Origin: Euprymna scolopes
Lineage: Eukaryota > Mollusca > Cephalopoda > Sepiida > Sepiolidae
Length of the DNA: 26,799 bases
Direction: 5' to 3'
NCBI GenBank assembly: GCA_024364805.1
Contig: CM044498.1
Span: forward strand, 121,632,843 to 121,659,641
In this document: one piece after another, positions 1-7,986 of the stretch
Layout: every line of letters starts with the position of its first letter
How positions within the stretch are numbered: position 1 is the stretch's first letter
The notes under the pieces: model-generated
Seen by the model: only the letters and a program-made list of their open reading frames with translations
Told to the model about the DNA's origin: nothing
Databases searched by the model: none
Translations under genes and position numbers: made by a program

Positions 1-360
1 CAACGGATCCTGACAAGATCGGTATCATTTTGAAGCTGGATGTCTCAGACGACAAATATCAAAAAATTGGACAAAAACATTAATTCCGTCACTCTAAACT
101 CGGCCGTTTTGTACAAGGAGGGCTCGATTTTTATTGCCGACAGTTTAGCAAGTCATCGGCACCGTTAGATTGACTTTGGTTAATTTCAACACCTTTGACT
201 TCCGGTCGTGTCATGGAGACATCGGCTAAGATGTCAGATTTTCTTTCACTTTCTTTTCCACTTTCGCGGCACGGGTTCGAGCCTGCCTACTACCACTTTT
301 TCCCCCTCCTGCTCAACCCACACCTACAAACACCTAGGCAACGCCGGGCACTCAGGCTTG
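1..360 (+). mobile_element. Non-autonomous Helitron, 3' part (5' end outside window)
   Basis: The right end reads AACGCCGGGC, a short spacer, then CTTG, and the next base is T. This is a slightly decayed version of the Helitron 3' signature (GC-rich hairpin, then CTRR, inserted before T) seen more cleanly at 904 and 21120. The first 110 bases match the Helitron copies at 12440-12544 and, inverted, 12686-12790, so this belongs to the same subfamily (subfamily A, 5' end TCTATTATATAAA). A tRNA-like block lies at 205-292. No Rep/helicase coding is visible, so it is non-autonomous. The next Helitron begins at the very next base. Helitron assignment is from terminal structure only. Confidence 0.7.
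205..292 (+). other. tRNA-like Pol III promoter block inside Helitron
   Basis: A B-box-like GGTTCGAGCC lies at 273-282, and an A-box-like segment starts near 211 (TCATGGAGACATCGGC). The spacing of about 55-60 bases suits an internal RNA polymerase III promoter. The same block, better preserved, is in Helitron copies at 13085-13160 and 25345-25445, always in the Helitron's own orientation and shortly before its 3' hairpin. The A box here is weak, so present-day transcription is doubtful. It could be a captured tRNA or SINE head. Confidence 0.5.
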
Positions 361-904
361 TCTATTATATAAAGAGCAACTGTCTGTGTGCTTGTCTGTA
401 TATCCAGCTAAAATTTCAAAAAGATAAACTCTTACAGTTTAAAATTGAAATAAAAAGATTCATTCTCTTGGTGTTCAAATAGCCATTTATATCATTTTAA
501 TGCTATCAAAAATTAAACATGATTGTTTAATGTTATCACGTATTAATACAACCCAGGAAATGAGTCAGAATTTTTTGCAAATTGAAAGATGTGCTAACTC
601 CAGATTTAATTTATCGGTTCTTAATTATTGTCATTTTACTACAAAGAAAGGAGGTGGGAAAAACCTAGTTTTAATAGTACTACAGAGGCATCCTTAATTT
701 CATTTGGCGCTTTAAAGACCTGAGTTTGTTTTTTTTTTTTTGTTTGTTTTTTTTTTAACTCTTCAAATAAAATAAAAAGAATTTCTCTTGTAGGGGATTA
801 AAGGGGCAGGAGGTGAGAAATTTAACAGTATTTAACAGCTTTTATTTTAATGTCTTCTAAGCTCCCCCCCCCCGTCCCCGGGCAATGCCGGGTAGCCATG
901 CTAG
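361..904 (+). mobile_element. Complete non-autonomous Helitron (544 bp)
   Basis: The 5' end is TCTATTATATAAAGAGC, starting with the obligatory TC. The 3' end has a hairpin (CCCGG 877-881, loop GCAATG, CCGGG 888-892), then TAGCCATG and CTAG at 901-904, followed by host T. Both termini fit the Helitron rule. The first 60 bases match the 5' terminus at 20262-20309 on the minus strand. The interior is AT-rich with T tracts (about 729-760) and a C tract (864-873), and no coding sequence. Two short frames (195-482 and 500-697) overlap this copy and look spurious. It directly abuts the preceding Helitron at 360/361. Confidence 0.8.
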
Positions 905-1441
905 TTAATCATAAGAGTTCAGTTGTCAGAAATAAATGCCAGTAGGGATGTTTGAAGTTATTCAAAAGCAATATAATTTTCTAGATTACAAAAAAGGAGT
1001 GAAAAATAAAAGAACAAAACAAAAAAACAACAACATTGTAACAAAGTAAAATGAGGATAATGGAGCAAGAGAGAGGAGGAGGAGGAGGAGGAGGAGGGGG
1101 ATTACCTTGAACATGTGACCTAGCTTCAGTTCTAATAGCGATAATAACATTCATTTTATCATCCAGGTAACTTTGTACTTAGATCTTAAACTGAAACTTC
1201 TTTATCTAGACTAGTGAGAATGTTTGCCCTTAACCCGAATACTAAATTATAACTCAAAAAGTTCAAGTCCTATATATCCTCTTCTGCTGATCAAAGTAGA
1301 GGTCGACTTTCAATTCATGAATATCTAGGGTAATCAGCCAAAAACACTTTCGAGGGAGAAGGAGGAGGGTCGAAGATAAATCAATATAAAATTTTTAGAA
1401 TTTTTTTTTCTGCACTAGTTTTCATGCGATGGCAATATGAT
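905..1441. other. AT-rich spacer, nothing recognised
   Basis: No open frame of note and no recognisable repeat apart from a GGA microsatellite at 1072-1100 and short A/T tracts. Confidence 0.6.
1072..1100. repeat. (GGA)n microsatellite
   Basis: About nine GGA units in a purine-rich stretch that begins with GAGAGA and ends in GGGGG. Confidence 0.9.
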
Positions 1442-1779
1442 ATTACAATAGAAAAATGCGAGCGTGAAAAGTAATATGGTTAAGCTTAAACATGGAAACG
1501 TAAAGGACTAGTTAAAACTGGAAAAGAAAAGGACAAGCTATTCTAGTAAAAAAAACAATCAATTTATAACTTAAAATATTGCAGCATTTAGATTAAATGA
1601 TGTTATAAATTGAATTAAAAAAAAATCCTTAATGCTGCAATATTTTAAGTTATAAATTTATATTTTTTACTAGAATATCTTATCCTTTCCTTTTCCAGTT
1701 TTAACAACTAGTCCTTTACTTTTCCATGTTTAAGCTTAACTATATTACTTTTCATGCTAGCATTTTTTTCTATTGTAAT
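1442..1779. mobile_element. Fold-back (long inverted repeat) element
   Basis: The left arm (1442-1590) and right arm (1628-1779) are inverted copies of each other with only scattered differences. For example, TTAAGCTTAAACATGG on the left corresponds to CCATGTTTAAGCTTAA on the right. The arms are about 150 bp and the loop is about 37 bp (1591-1627). The outer tips read ATTACAATAGAAA and TTTCTATTGTAAT. There is no coding sequence. This is the architecture of a fold-back DNA element or a MITE made almost wholly of terminal inverted repeats; a local inverted duplication is the alternative. I see no clear target-site duplication. Confidence 0.8.
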
Positions 1780-2361
1780 CCATGATTTTTCCAGGCTTCC
1801 AGTAAATTCACTCGTTCTTTGTTTAATTTCAGTCTTATTTTTTTACCCCCATAAACATAACATACACATATGTAAAAACAATGAACGGCACTCGTCTGCT
1901 TTCAATAAAATCCCCTCCAATTATCTCCCTTTCATGTGTTCATTCTGTCTGTTTCACTTGTTACTTCTATTTTTGTGACAGCAGTGAATTAGTAGCAACA
2001 GTAGTCATTGAAGCGATATGGTTTCTATGGAAATCAGTCATAAAAAGCGTCGCTCACCTCCTTACATATTTTTACGATTTTGAACACCAGAAAATTCAAC
2101 ATGACTTGTTTTACTGAACGAAAATTGAAACTTTTTGTTTTCACAAGCTGAGAAGGTGATCTATAAACTGTATATAATTGTTTGAAACTTGGTCGAAAAA
2201 TGAGTGAGCGGTGAAGCTTTAAAGCAGTTTTAAATGACTAAAACTGCCACATAACCATATATCCAAACACGGTAGTTTTTAAATAATAACACTGGTCACT
2301 GACTTTAAGCTCATTGTTTTTGGATTTCCTTTTTCAATAAAAAAAAAATTGCTAATTTGGA
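1780..2361. other. AT-rich spacer, nothing recognised
   Basis: Two overlapping frames of 74 and 78 codons (1754-1978 and 1881-2117) are present, but they show no domain and overlap the fold-back arm. I treat them as chance. Confidence 0.5.
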
Positions 2362-2440
2362 TTACTATCCTCATCTTGATTATTATTTTCACAACATTTC
2401 AGTTTATGTAATCTTCGACTTTTTTCAAGTGCTTCTTTTT
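2362..2440 (-). mobile_element. Penelope-like element remnant with decayed hammerhead-like core
   Basis: The segment ATCCTCATCTTGATTATTAT, then TCACAACATTTCAG, aligns base for base with 16450-16490 and with the palindrome arms at 24141-24432. On the minus strand the ribozyme-like layout is recognisable (CAC, a decayed TTGAAAA in place of CTGANGA, then GAAAT, then GTTGTG). The CAC and GTG of the proposed stem I are kept, but the catalytic core is not. Assignment to Penelope-like elements rests on the known presence of hammerhead motifs in that group and is an inference. Confidence 0.5.
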
Positions 2441-2511
2441 GAACTCAGGAAATCGATAATGGCCTCCTAAGTAGTCCTAGTATAGAATTAAACATCATGC
2501 CAGCAACAGTT

Positions 2512-2600
2512 ATCCTAGGCGGATTGAACTGGCTTCATCCAAAGGAGGAAGTTTCATGGGAATATTAAGATCAAAAGCAGTCCCCAGTTGCATGTATATA
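2512..2600. repeat. Dispersed repeat R1, copy 1
   Basis: GGATTGAACTGGCTTCATCC and the following TGGGAATATTAA, AGCAGTC and AGTTGCATGTATAT are shared in order with 7118-7205. The family is unrecognised. Both copies lie near a TA microsatellite (2639-2668 here, 7068-7107 for the other). It could be the 3' region of a retroelement. Confidence 0.65.
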
Positions 2601-2634
2601 GATGTAAATATCATATGGGAGCAATTAATAACGA

Positions 2635-2638
<4 letters not shown>

Positions 2639-2668
<30 letters not shown>
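2639..2668. repeat. (AT)n microsatellite
   Basis: Fifteen uninterrupted AT units, 39 bases after repeat R1. Confidence 0.95.
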
Positions 2669-2670
<2 letters not shown>

Positions 2671-3002
2671 GTAGAAATATATTTTCTTATAATATATACC
2701 AATCCTTATTTAAGAAGCTCAATGTAATTATAGAGTTATATAGAGAATAAATGACAAAAAGTTATATTCCAAAATTCATGATGTTGACCATCTTATAATT
2801 TATTCCTTTAATTCAGTTGACTTATACAATACTTGACAGTATCTGTTTCGTAACGCAAAATCAATCACTTAATTATTATATCAATCAGTGAATCTATTAT
2901 GCCCTTAACTCATTAGAAGAAATAGCAACAATCAATCCGTTAAAAGGAAATGAAGTGTGATTTGACATGATTAAAATCCGAAAATTGAAATAACATTTTA
3001 CA
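2669..3002. other. AT-rich spacer, nothing recognised
   Basis: No open frame, inverted repeat or known element seen. Confidence 0.5.
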
Positions 3003-3261
3003 AGGGAGTAACTGCTTATCAAGGCTCAAAGGCCGTTTGAGGATAATGGTCAATGAGTGTAAGGTGGTCACCGACACAACAGCTTAGTGATGGAAATTGG
3101 GTAGAATTTGATTATTTTAGGGGGTGGGGGACACCAAGAACTTGTTTACACTGGATTTGAAGACAACCATGTTGTAGTCAGCTGGGAAGCAGGCCAGCAG
3201 AATAGAGTTCAAAATGTGAGCAGTTCCAGAAAAGAAACTTTGTTCATGGAATTTGTGCTTA
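3003..3261 (-). mobile_element. LINE family L-A, 3' end (older copy, part 1)
   Basis: On the minus strand this encodes a damaged version of the LINE C-terminal tail (KFHEQSF..., then ACFPADYNMVVFKSSVNKF) followed by the 3' UTR. The UTR stem-loop is CTTATC at 3015-3020 with GATAA at 3042-3046. It continues upstream (on the minus strand) into 3521-4081, with an opposite-orientation copy of the same family inserted between. The final protein residues match the copies at 3262-3520, 14757-15063 and 6518-6815. The clade is a Jockey/CR1/I-type non-LTR retrotransposon, not resolved further. Confidence 0.85.
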
Positions 3262-3520
3262 GATTCCATGAACAAAGCTTCTTTCTTAGAACTGCACGCC
3301 TGTGGAACTCTGTTCCGTCTGCCTGCTTCCCACCGGACTACAACTTGGATGTCTTCAAGTCCAATGTTAACAAATTCCTAATGAACCGCCCCCTTAATTA
3401 AACACTTCATCAAATCTCCACACTAACGCAATGTACTTGCAATAACCCTTATCCCTGAGTGGCTTCCGGGCCTTGATAAGTGGTGATCACTGTAAAAAAA
3501 AAAAAAAAAAAAAAAAAAAA
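3262..3520 (+). mobile_element. LINE family L-A, 5'-truncated insertion with poly(A)
   Basis: This encodes the last 46 or so residues of the LINE ORF2-like protein (RFHEQSFFLRTARLWNS, then FPPDYNLDVFKSNVNKFL) with a stop at 3399-3401. A 3' UTR of about 90 bp contains CTTATC (3448-3453) paired with GATAAG (3475-3480), then 27 A residues at 3494-3520. It is severely 5'-truncated, as is usual for LINE insertions. It interrupts the minus-strand copy almost exactly at the homologous codon, producing an inverted repeat centred near 3257. I could not identify a convincing target-site duplication. Confidence 0.88.
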
Positions 3521-4081
3521 GATTTAGGCACTGAGAGAGTGGGGAGAGATTGTTGGTAGTGGTTGTAGCTAGACAAGTGTTTTTTTGTGAAAATTTGGCA
3601 GGGTGAGAGCATAAACTGTAGATCAGACGAGCATTTGCCATGAAAATGATGGTAGAGTACAGACAGGCTCACAGTCTCTTCTGTGAGAAAAAAAGAGGTT
3701 AGAGGGAGGAGAAAAGGTTACTAGATTTCAAAGCCGGTTTTGAACTGTCAAGGCAAGGTAGGTAGCTCCGAGCAGATTCTCCCCAGATTAGCTCTTATAC
3801 AGGTAGAGGATTGCATTGGGAGAGAGATACAATTTCTGGAGTGGTAGAATGATGCAAGCATCTTTTTAGTCACCTTCGCAACAGTTTTATGTAAATCTTC
3901 CATTTCAAGCCAGGAGTGGAAGTCAGTCTTCGAAGCTTGTCAAAGTAGAGTGCTTCTTTGAGACGAGAGCCATTCATCTCAATTGTGGCAAAGTAAGGAT
4001 CAGAGCATTGGTGGTGAAAAGATAGAAGCTTGGTTTTTGATGCGTTAAAATTAATCAGCAACCTTTTACTTCACTGCACCA
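3521..4081 (-). mobile_element. LINE family L-A, reverse-transcriptase C-terminal region (older copy, part 2)
   Basis: Minus-strand translation gives FNASKTKLLSFHHQCSDP, then ATIEMNGSRL and TPGLKWKIYIK, then further pieces in other frames down to SPLSQCLN. This order (FNASKTK, PDLKW, LYKS, WAG, LDRVQ, HGKCS, SLSVPK) is that of the thumb and C-terminal part of a non-LTR reverse transcriptase, as also seen at 7245-7790 and 23640-23850. Several frameshifts and stops make it a pseudogene. It begins at the CA tail of the SINE at 4082. The catalytic YxDD region is absent. Confidence 0.85.
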
Positions 4082-4283
4082 TTTGTGTGTGTGTGTGTGT
4101 ATGTGTGTGTGTATATAAATAAAATATATTTGTAGCCATCAACATAAAGTCCTGTTTCGTTGTATCACAACTCATCAATGCCGCTAGGCTAGCACTTCTC
4201 CCAAGCCAAGGATCGAATCTAGAACCGTCGTGTTGACAGTCGGCAGTTCTACCCCTCGACCACGGAAGCGATACCCACAATTA
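4082..4283 (-). mobile_element. tRNA-derived SINE with (CA)n tail
   Basis: The minus strand reads GCTTCCGTGGTCGAGGGG, an A-box-like start (reverse complement at 4252-4269). After an anticodon-arm-like segment comes a B-box-like AGATTCGATCC (reverse complement at 4210-4220). The A-to-B spacing of about 50 bases is that of a tRNA. The body (4112-4198) includes GAGTTGTGATACAACGAAAC and ends in TATTTTATTTATATA plus a CA repeat (4083-4111) that serves as the tail. It lies directly against the LINE at 4081, probably inserted into it. The SINE family is not named. The parent tRNA cannot be fixed by eye. Confidence 0.72.
4083..4111. repeat. (TG)n microsatellite
   Basis: Imperfect TG repeat with one ATG interruption; it forms the tail of the minus-strand SINE. 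Confidence 0.9.
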
Positions 4284-4391
4284 ATCTGTCCGAATATCTA
4301 TTTAAATAAACATCCGTCCACTACTTGTACAGTGCTTAAACGCCTGTTTGTAAACAAACCACGAGCTTTACATACATACATATATATATAT

Positions 4392-4589
4392 ATGGTGCTT
4401 ATGTATTTTTGGTACTGCGCTATTTTTAAATAGTTTTTTTCAGGTTAAATTCAAGTTTCACAATATCTTGTTTATTAAATTGTTAGGTGGAAGCACAGAT
4501 CAGTTACGAAACACCCTCCCCATGTTAAGAATGGCTTTTGAAATAACGTTATTGTTTCAGCGCCGTACCAAAAATACATAAGTACCAAA
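4392..4589. mobile_element. MITE with about 30-bp terminal inverted repeats
   Basis: The left tip (4392-4421, containing GCTTATGTATTTTTGGTAC) and right tip (4559-4589, containing GTACCAAAAATACATAAG) are near-perfect inverted repeats. The 137-bp interior has no coding capacity. Both sides are TA microsatellite (4379-4392 and 4590-4602), consistent with a TA-targeting element such as a Tc1/mariner-derived MITE, although the flanking repeat hides any target-site duplication. Confidence 0.75.
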
Positions 4590-5103
4590 TTATATATATA
4601 TAATACATGGGGTATGATGAAAAGAAATCAATAAAGTGCACAATCACCGAAATGTGAGAGCTAAAATGCAAATTAGTAGTATAATATTTAATCACATTGA
4701 ATTTTTTAAAAAATTGAAACATTTAACAAATTTATCTGTCCAGACTTAAAAATCAAACTCAAATAGTAATCCATCCAATATATCGATCTCGATTCAAACT
4801 TACTTTTTTTTGTTTCTTTTTGTCTACTATGTTATTGATACTAATATTTCATGTTAGTTTCTTTCTGAAAATACATAATCGGCAAAAGAAATCTTTTAAA
4901 CTTTCATTTACTCAGTGAATACGTAAAAGGAAAAATAATTATAGAAAAAGTCATTGTCCTTGAATTCTAAAAAAAAAAAAATCTTTGTAAATAAATTTGT
5001 TAATTTTTTTTCTTTTACTTCCGGACAATGTGGGAGGAATACAAAAATTGTGTTACTATCACTTTCCGAGGAGTGTGTCTTGGGTTATCTGTGTCATGTA
5101 ATT
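4590..5103. other. AT-rich spacer, nothing recognised
   Basis: TA run at 4590-4602 and poly(A) at 4969-4981. No supported gene. Confidence 0.5.
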
Positions 5104-5750
5104 GGTTGGTTGTGTTTAACGGCCTATCAACTTCTAAAGGGTCATTTAAGGCTAGAAACTATTTTAAAACGTATTTGATCTTAAAAAAAAAATAGTTTAT
5201 AAGGGATCTATATTTAGAACAATATTTTCCTTTTGTCCTTCTGTTATTATTATTATTTGTTTTTTTTTGTTTTTTTTCAAAGTAAAATGTTGTCACTTTC
5301 TTGAAAAGTTCGTTTTCCAAAGTAAAATGTTTTAAAGTTAGGAAGCCAATATCTTCAAACGCCGAAAGTAGAAGGAAAAAATGAGAAGAGGGAGTGGACG
5401 ATTGTTGCTTTGTTTTCGGCATTACAGAACATGATTAACCGAATCGTAAAGACGTCTCTGCCTAATCATGGTCATCGTAAGATGGTCGTGGCCTAATCCA
5501 GTAATTTTGGAAAAAAGTTTTTATGCTTCAAGTTCTTTATATCTTCAAACATCCATTCATGGAGTTTGATTTGGTTGTTTTGTAGAGGAAAATCGTTGTT
5601 TGTTTTTGACTTTGCAGAACTTTGAGTTTTGTAAAGGAAAAAGTAGAAAAAAAAAAAAGCATTAACATCAATGTTTGGTTCATTTTTGGTCAGGAAGTCT
5701 TATGCCCGAAGAAGTATTACCACTCCAAGCAAAAGTGGATCTGGTAGATA
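5104..5750 (+). repeat. Dispersed repeat R2, copy 1
   Basis: This begins with GGTTGGTTGTGTTTAACGGC and a small hairpin-like segment (5121-5151), matching 9809-9863. Later parts (CCAGTAATTTTGGAA near 5498, TTTTTATGCTTCAAG, TTTGCAGAACTTTGAG, GCATTAACATCAATG, GGTCAGGAAGTC) recur in the same order at 9873-10260. Segments near 5335-5425 (AGGAAGCCAATATCTT, ACAGAACATGATTA) also match 10085-10195. The family is unknown; there is no coding sequence. The hairpin at one end could be a terminal or RT-recognition structure. Confidence 0.6.
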
Positions 5751-6060
5751 TAGTAACTAAGAGGCAATTTCACATTTTCTACAGCCGCCGAATAAGGACT
5801 CACCGCTTAAGGTCATACTCAGGGCCTCTATTAGGTTAAAAAAAAAAAAAATTTTTTGCACGCAGTGCAGGAGAAAGGGGGTTAGAGGTTGGTGCACCAT
5901 CCCAGACACAGCAAAAATACTCCATGGCTTTATAGAGATTAAAGATATTGTCAGATGTTTTCTAGCCCAGTAGAGGGGAACCTACCTTCTTTGCAGCAGA
6001 CTTTGCAGCATCTTCTATGTACTTAAGTGCATTTTAAGAATACCACTTTTGTTTATATAA
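5751..6060. other. Unassigned sequence
   Basis: Contains poly(A)/poly(T) at about 5839-5858 and a GC-richer stretch (5862-6010) without an open frame. It could be the interior of the Helitron that ends at 6090, but no 5' TC terminus was found. Confidence 0.35.
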
Positions 6061-6090
6061 TACATGGTCAACGCCGAGTAACCTTACTAG
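6061..6090 (+). mobile_element. Helitron 3' terminus, decayed
   Basis: GTCAACGCCGAGTAACCTTA is followed by CTAG at 6087-6090 and then T. It matches the Helitron 3' end at 877-904 in order and spacing, but the hairpin stem is degraded. The 5' end was not located. Confidence 0.55.
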
Positions 6091-6517
6091 TTTTAAAATG
6101 AATATCCAAAATGCAAATAACATTTATTAAAGTGATCCTCATCTAATCATATTCCATACAAATAAATACAACTAAAAAGTAAACCAATCTGATATCTTAG
6201 TATCAATATGCCACTTGCAGGTAAAAATGAACAGCTGTTCGCAAGTGATGGAGGGGGGGGTGCCAATTGTATCTGCTTTAGGTATATTTCTATTATAATA
6301 TACAAATGTATGCATGCGTTGGAGACCGTGTTTATTTTATAAACGGAATAAGTGAACTGAAATATGAGGGTTGAAACAGACCCCCCCCCCACCTCGTTTG
6401 CAGGTTTATTCAACATTATCAATCAGATTATTTTTAAGACAGGTGCTTGACTGAACTTTAATCCATGACCCTCGTCCCTGTAAAACATTAGCAACAAACA
6501 CCCACCTAACTACAACT
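6091..6517. other. AT-rich spacer
   Basis: G8 tract at about 6251-6259 and C10 tract at about 6381-6390. A 91-codon minus-strand frame spans both tracts and shows no domain. Confidence 0.5.
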
Positions 6518-6815
6518 GTCAATTTCCCTTACTTTGTCTAAATCTAAATGAAAATTCTATGAGCAAAGTTTCTTTCCTAGAACTGTCCATCAGTGTAAAA
6601 TAATACGACAGGGCTACTTCCCAGCTGATTATAACAGCCATTTTCAAGTCTAATATAAACAAGTTCTTGTTGAGCTGTCCTCTTAAATAATCAAACCCTA
6701 CCCAAGTTCCACCATTACTGATCATCACGGTGTCGTCTTTCCAACACCCATTACCTTTATTCTCGAGTGGCCCTTTGGACTTGATAAACATTAATCCCTT
6801 GGTAAGAAAAAAAAA
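6518..6815 (+). mobile_element. LINE family L-A, 3' end
   Basis: Encodes a damaged KFYEQSFF...YFPADYNSHFQV tail and then a 3' UTR with TTATT/GATAA (about 6758-6787) and a short A tail after GTAAG (6807-6816). Homology to 7987-8160 continues beyond this A tail to about 6878. Confidence 0.8.
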
Positions 6816-7063
6816 ATCTTGAACATGAGACTCCCCTCCTCTCCCCATCCTGACTTGGTACTATTTTATCCAACTATATGCACAGCATGTTGGCCATCTA
6901 AAATTTGGATACAGAGTAGCATCAACCTTGCACAATCCTCATGTGGGTTAAATGGTCAACGTTATCATGCAGGATGCAATTAATTGCACAGACTGGAAGA
7001 AATTAATTTTTGATCCCATTAACTTTTTTAAATTTAAAACAGCTGGTTGAACCCACAGTAGAA

Positions 7064-7067
<4 letters not shown>
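6816..7067. other. Unassigned sequence
   Basis: 6816-6878 is shared with 8101-8160 (CCTGACTTGGTACTAT, TTATCCAACT). The rest is unrecognised. Confidence 0.5.

Positions 7068-7107
<40 letters not shown>
7068..7107. repeat. (AT)n microsatellite
   Basis: About twenty AT units, directly next to dispersed repeat R1 copy 2. Confidence 0.95.
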
Positions 7108-7108
<1 letters not shown>

Positions 7109-7205
7109 CGGCATTCATCTCAAGGTGGGTTAAACTGGCTTCCTCTGAAGGCGGCAGTGTCAAGGGAATATTAAATTCACAAGCAGTCTCTAGTTGCATG
7201 TATAT
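7108..7205. repeat. Dispersed repeat R1, copy 2
   Basis: Matches 2512-2600 in the same orientation (GGTTAAACTGGCTTCCTCTG, GGGAATATTAAATTC, AGCAGTCTCTAGTTGCATG). Unknown class. Confidence 0.65.
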
Positions 7206-7244
7206 CCTAGTCAGGGGAGATGACAATGTTAGGTTTTTGCAATT

Positions 7245-7790
7245 CTAGCAAGGAGGTGTGCCAAAGAAGTGGGAAGAGAAAAGGGCATCCCCCACTAGGC
7301 TACAAAGTCTATTTTGAACTCTGTCAAAGTAGGATAAGATGCTTCTAGCATCTCCTGCCCAGATGTGCCATCTATACTCCATCCTTGGATGTACTTGGCT
7401 CTTATACAGGTAAAGAATTGCATCAGCAGTGAGATATCTACTGAAGTGGTAGGTGACCCCACCATTTTTCCAGCAGCCTTGGAAACAGATTTGATATACA
7501 TGTTCCATCTCAGATCAGGAGTATATGTCAGACCCAGAAGCTTGTCAAAACATGGAATCGCTCCCAAGACGAGAGCCAGTCATTTCAATTGATGCCAGAC
7601 AGGGATCAGAGCCTTGATGATGTAAAGATAGAAGCTTGGTTTTAGATGCATTAAAATGAACCAGCCACTTTCCCCATTGCACCACGTGCTCAAGATCAGA
7701 AGAGAGAGAATCAAAGAGAACTTGGTCGTTTATGATCTTGTTTCACACAAAGAATTTGCTTAACTGATGCGGAGTGAATGCTGCCTCAAG
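7245..7790 (-). mobile_element. LINE family L-A, reverse-transcriptase C-terminal region, broken
   Basis: Minus-strand frames give EHVVQWGKWLVHFNASKTKL, then MTGSRL, LLGLTYTPDLRWNMYIKSV, AAGKMVG, LYKSQVHPRMEYRWHIWAG, FDRVQNRLCSLVGDALFSS. This is the same domain order as 3521-4081. Two overlapping minus frames (7245-7508 and 7295-7567) carry it, so at least one frameshift separates them. The C-terminal tail and 3' UTR are missing at the 7245 end. The YxDD active site is not included. It lies between the direct repeats at 6713-6878 and 7987-8160. Confidence 0.85.
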
Positions 7791-7986
7791 ACAGAAAATT
7801 TGCTGTGTCTTGAACAATTGCTCACCAGGTTCACCACAGTAGCAGGTACAAGTCTTAGCAAATCACGGGTCGATAGAGATGAAGGCCCACAATCAGCTCA
7901 GTATCATGCTTTGTTATGAGCCAGGTTTTCAGCTAACCTGCGCATCGTTCCAACCAACAGGAGGGGGATAATTAACCTCCTAGTAA
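7791..7986 (-). other. Possible upstream extension of the LINE
   Basis: Contiguous with the minus-strand LINE but I cannot read a conserved protein in it. It ends near the repeat TTAACCTCCTAGTAAG (about 7972-7987), which recurs at 8077-8092. Confidence 0.35.

Noticed and set aside
4199-4269. A genuine tRNA gene
   Set aside because: The arms pair poorly and the segment continues into a repeat body and CA tail, as in a SINE.
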